A stretch of 64,000 bases of DNA, taken from Bacillus bingmayongensis. GTDB lineage: Bacteria; Bacillota; Bacilli; Bacillales; Bacillaceae_G. The stretch is from positions 248,001 through 312,000 of the forward strand of contig NZ_AKCS01000005.1 of NCBI RefSeq assembly GCF_000299035.1. Reading direction: 5' to 3'. The position numbers and the translations under genes were made by a program. Below, piece by piece: positions 1 to 7,822 of the stretch. Below the pieces are notes generated by a model that saw only the letters and a program-made list of their open reading frames with translations, made no database searches and had not been told where the DNA came from. Position 1 is the first letter of the stretch, and the number at the start of each line of letters is the position of its first letter.

Positions 1-580
1 GTGCTACAAACGCTCCTTTTTGAAAAGCTAGTAACACAGTTTCAAACATCTCTTCTTCTTCAATCATCTGAATAAATTCTGCTAACTCTTCTGCATGTGA
101 AATTGCATTATCAATTACTAGAAATCCTTTAGGCTCTAATATTCGTTTTATATTTTCCCACCACCACATGTATTGCGTACGCTCTGAATCTAAGAAAATA
201 AAGTCAAACGAACGATTAACTTGTGCATCTAAAAATGCACCAGCTTCCTGGTTATGAATATCAATACGATGTCTAAGACTTGCTTTTTCGAAATTCACAA
301 GCGCGTCCGCAACACGTTCCGAAGAAAGTTCCACGGTTGTAACGATTCCTTTTGTTTCTTGCGCAGCATTCGCAAGCCATATTGTGGAGTATCCATTCGA
401 TGTCCCGATTTCTAATATTCTTTGAGCGCTACATCCTTTCAACAAAATGGATAAAAATTGTCCCATTTCTCGAGAAATATTTCTTAATCTTTCTTCTCGT
501 TTTTCTTTTGTACGATCATGGTCTTTTCCGTATTTTTCAAGTTCTAACAACAATGATTCTATATGATGCATTTTATTCAT
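1..580 (-). CDS. O-methyltransferase, family 3 (C-terminus cut by window edge)
   Basis: Class I SAM-dependent O-methyltransferase of the catechol/caffeoyl-CoA family. The reverse strand from ATG at 580 translates without a stop to the window edge (193 codons), so the C-terminal end is missing. Motif I reads ILEIGTSNGYSTIWLA at about residues 54-69, followed by the acidic ribose-binding end of strand 2 (TTVELS) and the FDFIFLDSE motif with metal/SAM contacts. The N-terminus is charged (KYGKDHDRTKEKREERLRNI). Start chosen as the first ATG; a second ATG lies three codons downstream. The substrate cannot be read from the sequence. Confidence 0.85.
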   Translation of the reverse strand, partial: MNKMHHIESLLLELEKYGKDHDRTKEKREERLRNISREMGQFLSILLKGCSAQRILEIGTSNGYSTIWLANAAQETKGIVTTVELSSERVADALVNFEKASLRHRIDIHNQEAGAFLDAQVNRSFDFIFLDSERTQYMWWWENIKRILEPKGFLVIDNAISHAEELAEFIQMIEEEEMFETVLLAFQKGAFVA

Positions 581-889
581 CGCCTTTCCAAGCAAATTTA
601 CTACATGATCAAAATTGATGAGAAACTTGATTATGTTTGTCTACTTTTCATTATATGCTAAACGAATAAGTTTTTCCTGTTATAAGACAAAGAATTGAAT
701 TTTTTTGTAGCATATTGTTTTGTTTTTTGATAAAGTTAATTTCTACGTGTAATCATTCCATTCACATTATTTTACAATCAAAATGCAATTATAAAATCAT
801 TTTTAATCGGTATTTCACATTAAAAAAGCGCCCTTTTGGGACGCATTTTCTTTTGTTTATTACTGTAAGTAAGAAAGGATGCTTTAAAC
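581..889. other. Intergenic stretch, no gene seen
   Basis: AT-rich spacer between the divergent O-methyltransferase and the small gene at 890. The only structure seen is a short imperfect GC hairpin at 828-844 (GCGCCC, TTTT loop, GGGACGC) followed by a T-rich run, which could be a weak terminator or attenuator in the leader of the small gene. Both promoters must lie here, but no convincing hexamers were identified. Confidence 0.4.
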
Positions 890-1048
890 ATGAACGTGAT
901 TAATTTAGAAGCTGCTAGAAAACGTAAGCAGCATAAAAAGCGAATGATAACTATACCGATTATTAAACGTATTTACGAAGAGGACGGAGAAATCAAGTTC
1001 GAGGTATTAGGTGAAAAGGATGTTCCTCTTGAAATGTTAGAGAAATAA
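890..1048 (+). CDS. Small basic hypothetical protein, 52 aa
   Basis: A 52-residue ORF preceded by AAGAAAGGAT about 9 bases before ATG and followed 20 bases later by a strong terminator hairpin, which together make it a plausible gene. The N-terminal third is very basic (AARKRKQHKKR), the middle is hydrophobic-basic (MITIPIIKRIY) and the C-terminus acidic (EEDGEIKFEVLGEKDVPLEM is the central part). No signal peptide, no cysteine. I do not recognise the family and assign no function. Confidence 0.55.
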   Translation: MNVINLEAARKRKQHKKRMITIPIIKRIYEEDGEIKFEVLGEKDVPLEMLEK

Positions 1049-1068
1049 ATCATATAATCCCAAATTAA

Positions 1069-1098
1069 GGACGCATTTCTGTGGAAATGCGTCCTTTT
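1069..1098. terminator. Bidirectional Rho-independent terminator
   Basis: Perfect 11-bp stem GGACGCATTTC / GAAATGCGTCC with a 4-base loop and a TTTT run on the plus side. It sits between the convergent small gene (ends 1048) and the sigma factor gene (ends 1103), so it can serve both. Confidence 0.85.
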
Positions 1099-1102
1099 CA
1101 TT

Positions 1103-1978
1103 CTATGCATTCTGATTTAAATGCATAAGCTTATCTGGATTCGCCATCATGTAAATAGATGATATTTTTCCCTCTTTAAATTCAAATGAAATTACATACA
1201 CAGCGCGATTATTTATACTAACAATAATACCCGGAACACCATTTACCATTTTAAATTTGATGGAATGTTCTTCTGATAACTTCTTAGTAATTCCTAAGAA
1301 TAAGCGTGCAATTCGTTCCGAAGTGTAAATTGGTTTAAGAGCCGTTGTAACCTTCCCTCCGCCGTCCGATTTAAATATCGCATCTGTTTTTAAGATTTCT
1401 AGCATTGCTTGCACATCTCCTTGCTGCAAAGATGCAACGAATTGTTCAACATATGCCACCATCTGCTTTGTACTTAATTTTGAAGCTTTCGGTTTATCTA
1501 TTAAACTCTTCCTTGCCCGATGATAAATTTGTCGACAATTTGTACTGCTTTTATCAATAATTGAAGCAATTTCATCATACCCGTAGCAAAAAACCTCTCT
1601 TAATATGAAGACGGCACGTTCAACTTCAGAAAGTTGTTGCAAAAGCAAAAGATACGCTGTAGAAATAGACTCCTTCATTATATATGTCATTGAAGGATCA
1701 TCATTTTCTTCAACAAGTGGTTCAGGTAACCACGTGCCAACATAAACATCTCGTTTATGAGCTGCTGAACGCAATTTATCGATTGTACGATTCGTGACCA
1801 TCTTGCATAAATACGCTTTTATATTATCAACTGAATCTAGATTTTCTATTTGACTTAAGGAAAGAAATGTATCATGAACAATATCTTCAGCATCCATAAC
1901 ACTCCCAAGCATACGGTAGGCTAACGAAAATAATAAAGGTTTATATGCTTGATACAATTGTTCAGTTTCCACACTCAC
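1103..1978 (-). CDS. ECF41-type RNA polymerase sigma factor with SnoaL-like C-terminal domain
   Basis: Alternative sigma factor of the extracytoplasmic function group 41 (SigJ-like). Region 2 (YKPLLFSLAYRMLGSVMDAE) starts near residue 10, region 4 (ERAVFILREVFCYGYDEIAS) lies around 130-150, and the last ~110 residues form a SnoaL/NTF2-like extension. Two family signatures are present: WLPEPL in the linker between regions 2 and 4, and DGGGK in the start of the extension; in characterised ECF41 proteins this extension tunes sigma activity in place of an anti-sigma factor. It lies directly behind an FAD oxidoreductase, the usual partner type for this group. Start is uncertain: GTG at 1978 is chosen, GTG at 1972 and TTG at 1993 are in frame; GAAGG lies just upstream of the GTG codons. 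Confidence 0.9.
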   Translation of the reverse strand: MSVETEQLYQAYKPLLFSLAYRMLGSVMDAEDIVHDTFLSLSQIENLDSVDNIKAYLCKMVTNRTIDKLRSAAHKRDVYVGTWLPEPLVEENDDPSMTYIMKESISTAYLLLLQQLSEVERAVFILREVFCYGYDEIASIIDKSSTNCRQIYHRARKSLIDKPKASKLSTKQMVAYVEQFVASLQQGDVQAMLEILKTDAIFKSDGGGKVTTALKPIYTSERIARLFLGITKKLSEEHSIKFKMVNGVPGIIVSINNRAVYVISFEFKEGKISSIYMMANPDKLMHLNQNA

Positions 1979-1989
1979 ATAACCTTCTT

Positions 1990-3273
1990 TCAATTTGTGA
2001 CTTTACCTCGTTCTAGAATTTGTAGTGCTGCTCGTTTACCGCTAGAAACCGCAGCATCAGCTAATAATTCATTATGTCCAGCCCAATCTCCTGCAACATA
2101 TATCCCAGGCATTTCAGGAACAATAGGACCTGGATTTTCAGTACGACCAATATGAGGGAGATCATATACAACTGTTATTTTAGGTAAATATTGCTTTACA
2201 ACTAACTCCCGTTGCCACTCTGGATGTAATAAATCCATTGTATGTTCTAACAAAATTTTATCGTCATTAGAATCACTAACCTGTAATGTAGGATTATGAT
2301 ATTTTATCAATCCCACGACTACCGCTCCATCATCACTTAACTTAGCGGCTCTCGATTGATTCGTAAAAAATACAGGTTGATCTAATCCTAAAGCAAATTG
2401 ATGTGATGGATTGGGCAATTTTCTTAAACCTAGATCTAACGAAGCAACTGTTACTGGCACTGATTGTTCTTTCCATATATGCAGCGCTGTATCTTTTGCA
2501 CCCTTTACAATTTTATAAGACTCTTTTGGTGGTATAGTAATGACCACCGTAGAGACTTCAAATATTTCATCACCAGAACAGCGAATTCTTTGAAAATCAT
2601 CACAGTGTTCGATTTCAACTACATTTTTACTAGCCATAAATTGAACTCCAGCATTTGTAGCTTCGTCTCTTAGTTTTGTTATAATTGTTTCCCACCCACC
2701 ATCTACATAAAAGACTCCTTCTTTCATTGATCTTTGTATTTGTTTTAGTACAGAAGATGCTAGCTGTATTGTCGGAGCATATGTGTAGGTTGTTGTTCGG
2801 CATAATGCATAAAACATATTTCTTACCATGGGATCTTTAATTTCTTTTTCTGCCCATACACTCAGACTCATTTTAGGAATTGTATTCAAATCTAATTTCC
2901 CTAGCCTTAACATCAAATGAGAAAATTGTATTTTAGCAGACCATGAAAGTAATGGTGTAGATAAGATTGACCGAAGATCTGTCGGCACTGCATACACATC
3001 ATTTTTCCATATACCATGCGTGCTAGTTGAAGGTATTCCTCCTGGAATATTAATTCCAAGTTCCTCAAAAATTGATAGTGCTTCTCCCCCGCGATATAAA
3101 GCGTGTGCCCCAAGATTCATAAGGATGCCGTTTTTATTCGTTGTTATCGCTCTTCCGCCAAAGCAATTTGCTTTTTCTAATACAACAACTTTTTTTCCTT
3201 CCCTAGATAAATAAATCGAGGCTGTTAATCCAGCAAGTCCCCCGCCAATAATTGCAACATTAAAATTCTCCAT
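1990..3273 (-). CDS. FAD-dependent oxidoreductase, phytoene desaturase / protoporphyrinogen oxidase fold
   Basis: 427-residue amine-oxidase-like flavoprotein. The N-terminal dinucleotide-binding motif IIGGGLAGLTASIYLSREG is at residues 9-27, followed by a VVVLEK acidic strand end and the GGRA motif; the C-terminal FAD motif IYVAGDWAG is near 400. No membrane segment. It is the first gene of a two-gene operon with the ECF41 sigma factor 11-12 bases downstream, and an ECF41-type promoter lies 30-60 bases before the start, so it is probably the main target of that sigma factor. ECF41 sigma factors are typically linked to carboxymuconolactone decarboxylases, oxidoreductases or epimerases; the substrate of this enzyme is unknown. 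GGAGGGAATTTAT precedes the ATG. Confidence 0.88.
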   Translation of the reverse strand: MENFNVAIIGGGLAGLTASIYLSREGKKVVVLEKANCFGGRAITTNKNGILMNLGAHALYRGGEALSIFEELGINIPGGIPSTSTHGIWKNDVYAVPTDLRSILSTPLLSWSAKIQFSHLMLRLGKLDLNTIPKMSLSVWAEKEIKDPMVRNMFYALCRTTTYTYAPTIQLASSVLKQIQRSMKEGVFYVDGGWETIITKLRDEATNAGVQFMASKNVVEIEHCDDFQRIRCSGDEIFEVSTVVITIPPKESYKIVKGAKDTALHIWKEQSVPVTVASLDLGLRKLPNPSHQFALGLDQPVFFTNQSRAAKLSDDGAVVVGLIKYHNPTLQVSDSNDDKILLEHTMDLLHPEWQRELVVKQYLPKITVVYDLPHIGRTENPGPIVPEMPGIYVAGDWAGHNELLADAAVSSGKRAALQILERGKVTN

Positions 3274-3304
3274 ATAAATTCCCTCCTTATTGTTCTACAC
3301 ACAA

Positions 3305-3331
3305 GACGAATGACAGAGGGGGAATGTGACA
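3305..3331 (-). promoter_or_regulatory. ECF41-type promoter of the oxidoreductase-sigma operon
   Basis: On the minus strand TGTCACA (3331-3325) is followed after exactly 16 bases by CGTC (3308-3305), 31 bases before the oxidoreductase start. This matches the promoter signature described for ECF41 sigma factors (TGTCACA in the -35, CGTC in the -10), and implies autoregulation of the operon. Confidence 0.75.
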
Positions 3332-3361
3332 TTGTTAGAGAATTATTTTTTGATAAACAGA

Positions 3362-3395
3362 AAAAGACCCTTTATTTCATATTTAAGGGTCTTTT
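3362..3395 (-). terminator. Terminator of the beta-amylase gene
   Basis: Perfect 11-bp stem AAAAGACCCTT / AAGGGTCTTTT with a 12-base AT loop and T-runs on both sides, 16 bases after the beta-amylase stop codon. Confidence 0.8.
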
Positions 3396-3410
3396 GTTTA
3401 CATAATATTA

Positions 3411-5051
3411 TTACCACCAACTTACATGAGAGGTAGTCTTCATTGGGACGGGGTTCCAACTTTGTTGTATTGTTTGCCATGATTTGAGCCTTCCATCTTT
3501 ACTTTTAATAAACGCTTTAAATTCTATATTTCTCTCAGCTGGCAACACAACATTGCCCCTCCAATCATTATTATGAGAATCATAATACAATTGAATTGGA
3601 TACTGTTTCGTGTCCCATTGTCCTAATTCCGCACGATTCCCAGTAATATAAACAGTATCTCCTAATGTTGTAGGAACATTTTTTACTACAATCGTTTGCA
3701 TGACTGGGGTCACACCTAATAAGTTTTTAAATTTCTCCATCAATGAATTATTATATATGACATCTTGATAACGAAGTAAAGTAAATCCAGCAAAATTATA
3801 ATTAAAGGCCATTTCTGCAACTCTGTTATACTCTGTCTCATTTCCTATACTTAAAGCATTTTCACCATTTAATACAACCCCTTTTTGATTAGCCAATGTC
3901 GCAATTTCTTGTACTAATGTTCTAGGCATTGAATATTCTGGATAACTACCCTTGTCAGTCATTTCTAAACAAGTAAATGTTACATCTAACTTTGCGCTTT
4001 TGAAAGCATCAAGTAAATAGCTATAATCATTATATCCCGCTGGCCTTTCTGCTCCGTGTGGTATAACTGGATTATTATATTGCCAATGTACTCCTGCAAT
4101 CTTTGCGCCGATTGGTACTTGGAAACTTGGATCAAAAGCATTGTGTGCCAATTCGCCTATTAATTTTGTATGACTTTCTAAAACACCTTGATACCAATCT
4201 AAATAATCTTTTCCATACGAAGAATTATATCCCTTCTTAAGAAACAGTTCCCCATCACTTGGTGGTAAAATTTCTGAAAAAGAAGTAAGTTTTGTACTCC
4301 ACGCTTTATTCACTTCATTTAAGGAATCATATTTGTTTATTACCCAGGAACGGAATTTTGATTTTGCAGATTCTGTATACGCTTGAAATTTTCCACGTGA
4401 TGGATAACCGCTTCCATCAGCAGATGTGTATGAAGGATATCTCAGCTCTCCAGCTGGTCCCCCAGATAAATATATTTTTACGATTACATCCTTATAGGGT
4501 TTCATAGCTTCTGCGAATGCTGTATATAGTTCACCATATTCCTTTTGAATTACATCTGAAGCAAGTGGATTCAATGTTTCTTTATTAACGGTTCCGGTTT
4601 CAGATTTAAAGTAAAGACTATCATCATTCTTTTGATTCCAAACCCATAAAGGAATTGGTGCATTGCAATCATCTCCAACATTTCCACCACACTGATGTGT
4701 AGAAATAATAGGAATCATTTTCATACCTGCATTTCTTACCGATTGAGCAAAACGCTGTGCGTATGAAAAATCAAATTGCTGATCTCCGTTCTTTTCCATA
4801 TCTCCCCACCAAAAATCAACGGTAATCGCATAAAAACCATTTTGTTTTGCCCACCTTAAATCATTTTCAAATGTCTCCCAATTTGTTACTTCCGGAATCT
4901 TTTTTAATGGTGCCATTAAATATGCTTTGTAATCCGGATTCATTCCTTTTCCATTTACAGCTGCAAAACTAGTTTGTGGAATTAATAATGATACAAATAA
5001 CATCACGATAGACAAAACAACAATACAACAATATTGAAACTGATTTTTCAT
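3411..5051 (-). CDS. spoII: Secreted beta-amylase (EC 3.2.1.2) with starch-binding domain
   Basis: Exo-acting glycoside hydrolase family 14 enzyme that releases maltose from starch ends; exported. With the ATG at 5051 (SD AGAGGAG, 9 bases upstream) the protein has 546 residues, the known length of the B. cereus enzyme; an upstream in-frame ATG would add 28 charged residues before the signal peptide and is rejected. Residues 1-30 are a signal peptide ending TSFA, mature N-terminus AVNGKGMNPDYKAYLM. The catalytic acid lies in GGPAGELRYPSY and the base in VLNGENALS (Glu172 and Glu367 of the mature B. cereus enzyme). The last ~100 residues (VVKNVPTTLGDTVYITGNRA onward) are a CBM20 starch-binding domain. 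Single-gene unit with its own terminator and cre-like sites. Confidence 0.97.
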   Translation of the reverse strand: MKNQFQYCCIVVLSIVMLFVSLLIPQTSFAAVNGKGMNPDYKAYLMAPLKKIPEVTNWETFENDLRWAKQNGFYAITVDFWWGDMEKNGDQQFDFSYAQRFAQSVRNAGMKMIPIISTHQCGGNVGDDCNAPIPLWVWNQKNDDSLYFKSETGTVNKETLNPLASDVIQKEYGELYTAFAEAMKPYKDVIVKIYLSGGPAGELRYPSYTSADGSGYPSRGKFQAYTESAKSKFRSWVINKYDSLNEVNKAWSTKLTSFSEILPPSDGELFLKKGYNSSYGKDYLDWYQGVLESHTKLIGELAHNAFDPSFQVPIGAKIAGVHWQYNNPVIPHGAERPAGYNDYSYLLDAFKSAKLDVTFTCLEMTDKGSYPEYSMPRTLVQEIATLANQKGVVLNGENALSIGNETEYNRVAEMAFNYNFAGFTLLRYQDVIYNNSLMEKFKNLLGVTPVMQTIVVKNVPTTLGDTVYITGNRAELGQWDTKQYPIQLYYDSHNNDWRGNVVLPAERNIEFKAFIKSKDGRLKSWQTIQQSWNPVPMKTTSHVSWW

Positions 5052-5084
5052 CGCTTCTCTCCTCTTTAATTTAGAATTTTTTTG

Positions 5085-5128
5085 TGTATCCGTTTTCATT
5101 ATAAGACAAAAGGTGCAATCGTTTGCAT
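5085..5128 (-). promoter_or_regulatory. Beta-amylase promoter with two cre-like CcpA sites
   Basis: On the minus strand a TATAAT (5103-5098) lies 47 bases before the start codon. ATGAAAACGGATACA (5099-5085) overlaps it and fits the cre consensus WTGNNARCGNWWWCA at every position. A second site, ATGCAAACGATTGCA (5128-5114), fits at all but one position and covers the -35 region, where no good -35 hexamer is visible. Catabolite repression by CcpA is inferred. Confidence 0.6.
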
Positions 5129-5151
5129 GAAACATTGCATATTATTAAACT

Positions 5152-5188
5152 AAAATAAACAAGCTAGATTAATTAACTTGTTTATTTT
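5152..5188 (-). terminator. AT-rich terminator hairpin after the acetyltransferase
   Basis: 12-bp inverted repeat AAAATAAACAAG / CTTGTTTATTTT with a 13-base loop. It is about 95 bases downstream of the acetyltransferase stop and upstream of the beta-amylase promoter; low GC makes it a weak terminator. Confidence 0.45.
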
Positions 5189-5283
5189 AAAATTCGACTA
5201 CAGATTATTCACTTTTATATAAAAATATCATTTCTCATTTTACTGAACTTGTTACACTGCTTTTATAATATTTCACTAAAATA

Positions 5284-5787
5284 TCAAGAAACCCTTTTAC
5301 CAAGAATAATTAAATCCCTTTCAACCCCATCTAATTCTGCAACATTAGGCAAATGCGCCCACTTTTCAAAATCAAAACAAGAAAATAATTGAAGACTAAC
5401 TTTATTATGAGCAAATATAAATGCTAACAATGTTTTAATCTTGAGCTTCGGACAAGTATCTAACACTTTATGTAGTATATGTTTACCTATCCCCCTACCT
5501 CTATAAAATTGATGAATGTATATACTTATTTCAGCTGTCCCATTATAAGCAGGTCGACCGTAAAAGGATTGGAAACTAACCCAGCCGCATATCTCTCCTT
5601 GAGATTCTATTACCCATAAAGGTCTAAAAGAAGGTGAATGTTCATTAAACCATTGTTCCTTACTCGTAACAGTAACAAGTTCTGTATCAGCAGTTACCAT
5701 TCTACTTGAAATAGTTGAATTATATATATCCACAACACTAGATAAATCACTAATTTTAGCATCTCTAATCTTAATATCTTCTTTCAT
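5284..5787 (-). CDS. GNAT acetyltransferase, phosphinothricin acetyltransferase-like
   Basis: Cytosolic acetyl-CoA-dependent N-acetyltransferase of about 167 residues, close to the usual length of the Pat/Bar/YwnH group. The N-terminus IRDAKISDLSSVVDIYNSTI and the segment GWVSFQSFYGRPAYNGTAE are typical for that group; the acetyl-CoA loop is FYRGRGIGKHILHKVL (Q/RxxGxG/A), followed by HNKVSLQLFSCFDFEKWAHL. The natural substrate is not known; relatives act on phosphinothricin, methionine sulfoximine or amino acids. ATG at 5787 is chosen; a TTG two codons upstream is in frame behind AGGGGG. Confidence 0.85.
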   Translation of the reverse strand: MKEDIKIRDAKISDLSSVVDIYNSTISSRMVTADTELVTVTSKEQWFNEHSPSFRPLWVIESQGEICGWVSFQSFYGRPAYNGTAEISIYIHQFYRGRGIGKHILHKVLDTCPKLKIKTLLAFIFAHNKVSLQLFSCFDFEKWAHLPNVAELDGVERDLIILGKRVS

Positions 5788-5970
5788 AAACAACCCATCC
5801 CCCTAGTAAATATACTATTTTTTCATATATTAACTGAATTCTTACATACAATTCAAACTTGAATTGTAATAAATCTAATGTTTTTTCCTTTTATCTCAAC
5901 TATTTACGTATCATACTTATTCTTTCACTCTAGAATCAAAAAACAATCTGAATTCCTCTGTCATTAAAAA

Positions 5971-6003
5971 AATAACTAGGTATTTATGCCTAGTTATTTT
6001 TTT
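5971..6003. terminator. Terminator after the DUF5519 gene
   Basis: 10-bp perfect stem AATAACTAGG / CCTAGTTATT with an 8-base loop, flanked by A-run and T-run, so usable in either direction; 26 bases beyond the DUF5519 stop codon. Confidence 0.8.
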
Positions 6004-6028
6004 ATGAAGTCCCAACTTCAGCTTTTCT

Positions 6029-6337
6029 CTAATTTTTTACGAATCTATCATACTGCATCCGAAAAAGTTCAATGACAAACGGAAGATCCTCTTCGCTTTT
6101 TATGTGATAACTAATCCATCCTGATTCAGGTAATACATGATGCGGGCGTGCTAATCCTTGATTTATTAATTCATCCCGTTTTGATTTTGGAAATGGAAGG
6201 TCAGCTAATTTGTCTCCATGAAGATGGCCTAATTCTTTATTTTTATAATTTAATTCGATCCCACCAAATCGATGAGGTTTTTCAGTTACACCTTCCCAGC
6301 TTAAAACTTCTTTTCTAATCATTTCGCTAAATGACAT
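6029..6337 (-). CDS. DUF5519 (luciferase-domain) family protein
   Basis: 102-residue cytosolic protein of the small family annotated as luciferase-domain or DUF5519. Visible family features are the start SWEGVTEKPHRFGGIELNYK, the conserved GHLHGDKLADLPFP, the HHVLPESGWISYHI stretch and a C-terminal helix that begins EEDLPFVIELFRMQYDRF. There is no reason to expect luciferase activity; the biochemical role is unknown. ATG at 6337 is chosen because AAGGAG lies 8 bases upstream; a longer in-frame ORF to 6388 has no ribosome site. Confidence 0.8.
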   Translation of the reverse strand: MSFSEMIRKEVLSWEGVTEKPHRFGGIELNYKNKELGHLHGDKLADLPFPKSKRDELINQGLARPHHVLPESGWISYHIKSEEDLPFVIELFRMQYDRFVKN

Positions 6338-6457
6338 AACATTCACTCCTTCATTATTTGAATGTAACATTAAGATACCTCTTTTCATTAAAAGTTACAT
6401 TACACAAAAGTATGAATGTATTTACGAAAATCGTTTGATATTTCCTATACACATTGA

Positions 6458-6588
6458 TTTATCCCGCATTAACGGGCAGTAAGACCCCACCTCAAGATTC
6501 AGAGAGAAACGAGGAAGATAGGTGGGGGATGAAGCCCCCCCACCACTGATGGAAGTTTCACTTTATCATTGATTAAAGTGAAACTTCC
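6458..6588 (-). repeat. bcr1-like repeat, copy A
   Basis: A dispersed B. cereus group repeat. TTTAT direct repeats at 6458-6462 and 6562-6566 flank a unit that begins CCCGCATTAACGGGCAGTAA and ends CACTGATGGAAGTTTCACTT, with pyrimidine/purine arms that fold into a hairpin. It is shorter than copies B and C. Immediately after the second TTTAT, 6574-6588 repeats the end of the unit in inverse orientation (AAAGTGAAACTTCC), making a palindromic junction. Confidence 0.75.
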
Positions 6589-6748
6589 AAAGATTTCAAA
6601 GTAAGAGCCCATTCCATTATGATTAAACTTCATGATAAATTTTAAAAAGTTAACCACTATATTATTGGATAAAATTACCTGTATCCTTTAAAAACATTCA
6701 GACAATCTAATAAGGAATTAAAACATGTATAAAAACGGAGGAACATGA

Positions 6749-7216
6749 ATGAACCATCTTGTCGCACTACTAATTAAGTACACTGCAATTAGTGGCGTAT
6801 TACTTTTTATTTTGGGTATTTTTGTGGGTGTAAGCATTCCAACAATATTATTAATTTCATTGTTCATTACAGGCGCAGCGTATATAGTTGGAGATTTATT
6901 TATCTTGCCTCGTTATGGAAATACCATTGCAACAATCGCTGACTTTGGCATGAGTTTTTTAGGGATTTGGCTTTTAAGCTATTTGCTTATAGACACAAAT
7001 CGTAACATTGCTGCAACTGCATTTTTTTCAGCAGCAATTATAGGAGTTTTAGAAATACTTTTCCATATCTATATGAAGAAAATCGTTTTAAATCATTCCG
7101 TCAAGAAAACAAGGTTTCAAACAATTAATCAAAACAGATATGCGACAGAATTTTCGGAAGAACACCCGGATTTCAAGCATACAAAAAAGATAAATAAAAC
7201 AGACAATTCAAAGTGA
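6749..7216 (+). CDS. YndM-like membrane protein (DUF2512)
   Basis: 155-residue integral membrane protein with four predicted transmembrane segments (about residues 9-28, 31-52, 60-80 and 85-108) and a polar, basic C-terminal tail of ~45 residues ending in KKINKTDNSK. The pattern LFITGAAYIVGDLFILPRYGN is typical of the B. subtilis YndM / DUF2512 family, often of unknown function in spore formers. GGAGGAACATGA precedes the ATG. It stands alone, between a bcr1 repeat and a terminator. Confidence 0.85.
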   Translation: MNHLVALLIKYTAISGVLLFILGIFVGVSIPTILLISLFITGAAYIVGDLFILPRYGNTIATIADFGMSFLGIWLLSYLLIDTNRNIAATAFFSAAIIGVLEILFHIYMKKIVLNHSVKKTRFQTINQNRYATEFSEEHPDFKHTKKINKTDNSK

Positions 7217-7377
7217 TGTATTGCAATTTAAATGGCTAGTTGCTAGAATTTCTATATCTTATCACACCCATAAATCAACCATTGAGGCTTTTACTTTCCA
7301 ATAACGCTGAATAAATTCAATTTTTTATGCTTTAAACTTATACGAACTAATAATTCAATATTTAGCTACATGGAAAG
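7217..7377. other. Short intergenic stretch, nothing recognised
   Basis: AT-rich spacer between the YndM-like gene and its probable terminator; no ORF with a ribosome site and no strong structure was seen. Confidence 0.4.
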
Positions 7378-7407
7378 AAAGAGAGGTTATTTATAATCTC
7401 TCTTTTA
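7378..7407 (+). terminator. Terminator hairpin downstream of the YndM-like gene
   Basis: 13-bp stem AAAGAGAGGTTAT / ATAATCTCTCTTT (one G-U pair) with a 2-base loop, followed by TTTT. Confidence 0.6.
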
Positions 7408-7484
7408 AATTTGTCAGTTTCTTGTTGTGAGTAGACATTTCTTCCTTTTGAGTATCTTCTAGCCTTTATCTCATTGTTATCGTA

Positions 7485-7512
7485 ACTTTTACTAGAGTTT
7501 ACACATATAATA
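7485..7512 (+). promoter_or_regulatory. Possible sigma-K promoter
   Basis: AC at 7485-7486, 17 bases, then CATATAATA at 7504-7512, fitting the sigma-K pattern AC-N16/17-CATANNNTA. It lies 31 bases before the small gene at 7543. These are short, AT-rich matches, so the assignment is tentative. Confidence 0.4.
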
Positions 7513-7542
7513 TATATATATTACACTGGAGGTGATGATATC

Positions 7543-7695
7543 ATGAATAAAGATTCTAACTCAAACAGCTATTCTTCCAACAATAAAGATATCCGCACTC
7601 CATCTTCACAATCTTCCAATTATCAATCATCACAAAATTTATATCGCCAAGGATATGTAAAGAAAAAAGGCTGTAATTGCGGTAAAAACAAATAG
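7543..7695 (+). CDS. Small Ser/Asn-rich protein with CxC tail, probable spore-associated
   Basis: 50-residue protein with an excellent ribosome site (GGAGGTGATGATATC before ATG). Residues 1-37 are almost entirely Ser, Asn, Gln and Tyr with no hydrophobic stretch (begins NKDSNSNSYSSNNKDI); the C-terminus is basic with two cysteines, KKKGCNCGKNK. Low-complexity Ser/Gln/Tyr proteins with a small basic Cys cluster are common among coat and exosporium components, and a sigma-K-like promoter precedes it, so a spore surface protein is inferred. I do not recognise the exact family. Confidence 0.6.
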   Translation: MNKDSNSNSYSSNNKDIRTPSSQSSNYQSSQNLYRQGYVKKKGCNCGKNK

Positions 7696-7743
7696 GAAGT
7701 TCACTTTGTTTAAGATTAAATTTATTGTGGAATATATACGCAT

Positions 7744-7779
7744 CAAAAAAAGAGCATCCGATATGGATACTCTTTTTTA
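7744..7779 (-). terminator. Terminator of the ABC exporter operon
   Basis: Stem AAAAGAGCATCC / GGATACTCTTTT, fully paired on the minus strand when one G-U pair is allowed, with T/A-runs on both sides; 44 bases beyond the last exporter stop codon. Confidence 0.75.
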
Positions 7780-7822
7780 TAAAATAGGTAAATGGTTATT
7801 AATTATGAAAGAACATTTATAG

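Noticed and set aside
2464-3214. Several plus-strand ORFs of 60-70 codons over the oxidoreductase
   Set aside because: Shadow frames with no ribosome sites; the minus-strand gene has clear FAD motifs throughout.
5052-5135. 28-residue extension before the beta-amylase signal peptide
   Set aside because: The extension would put charged residues ahead of the signal peptide, overlaps the promoter and cre sites, and the ATG at 5051 gives the known length of 546.
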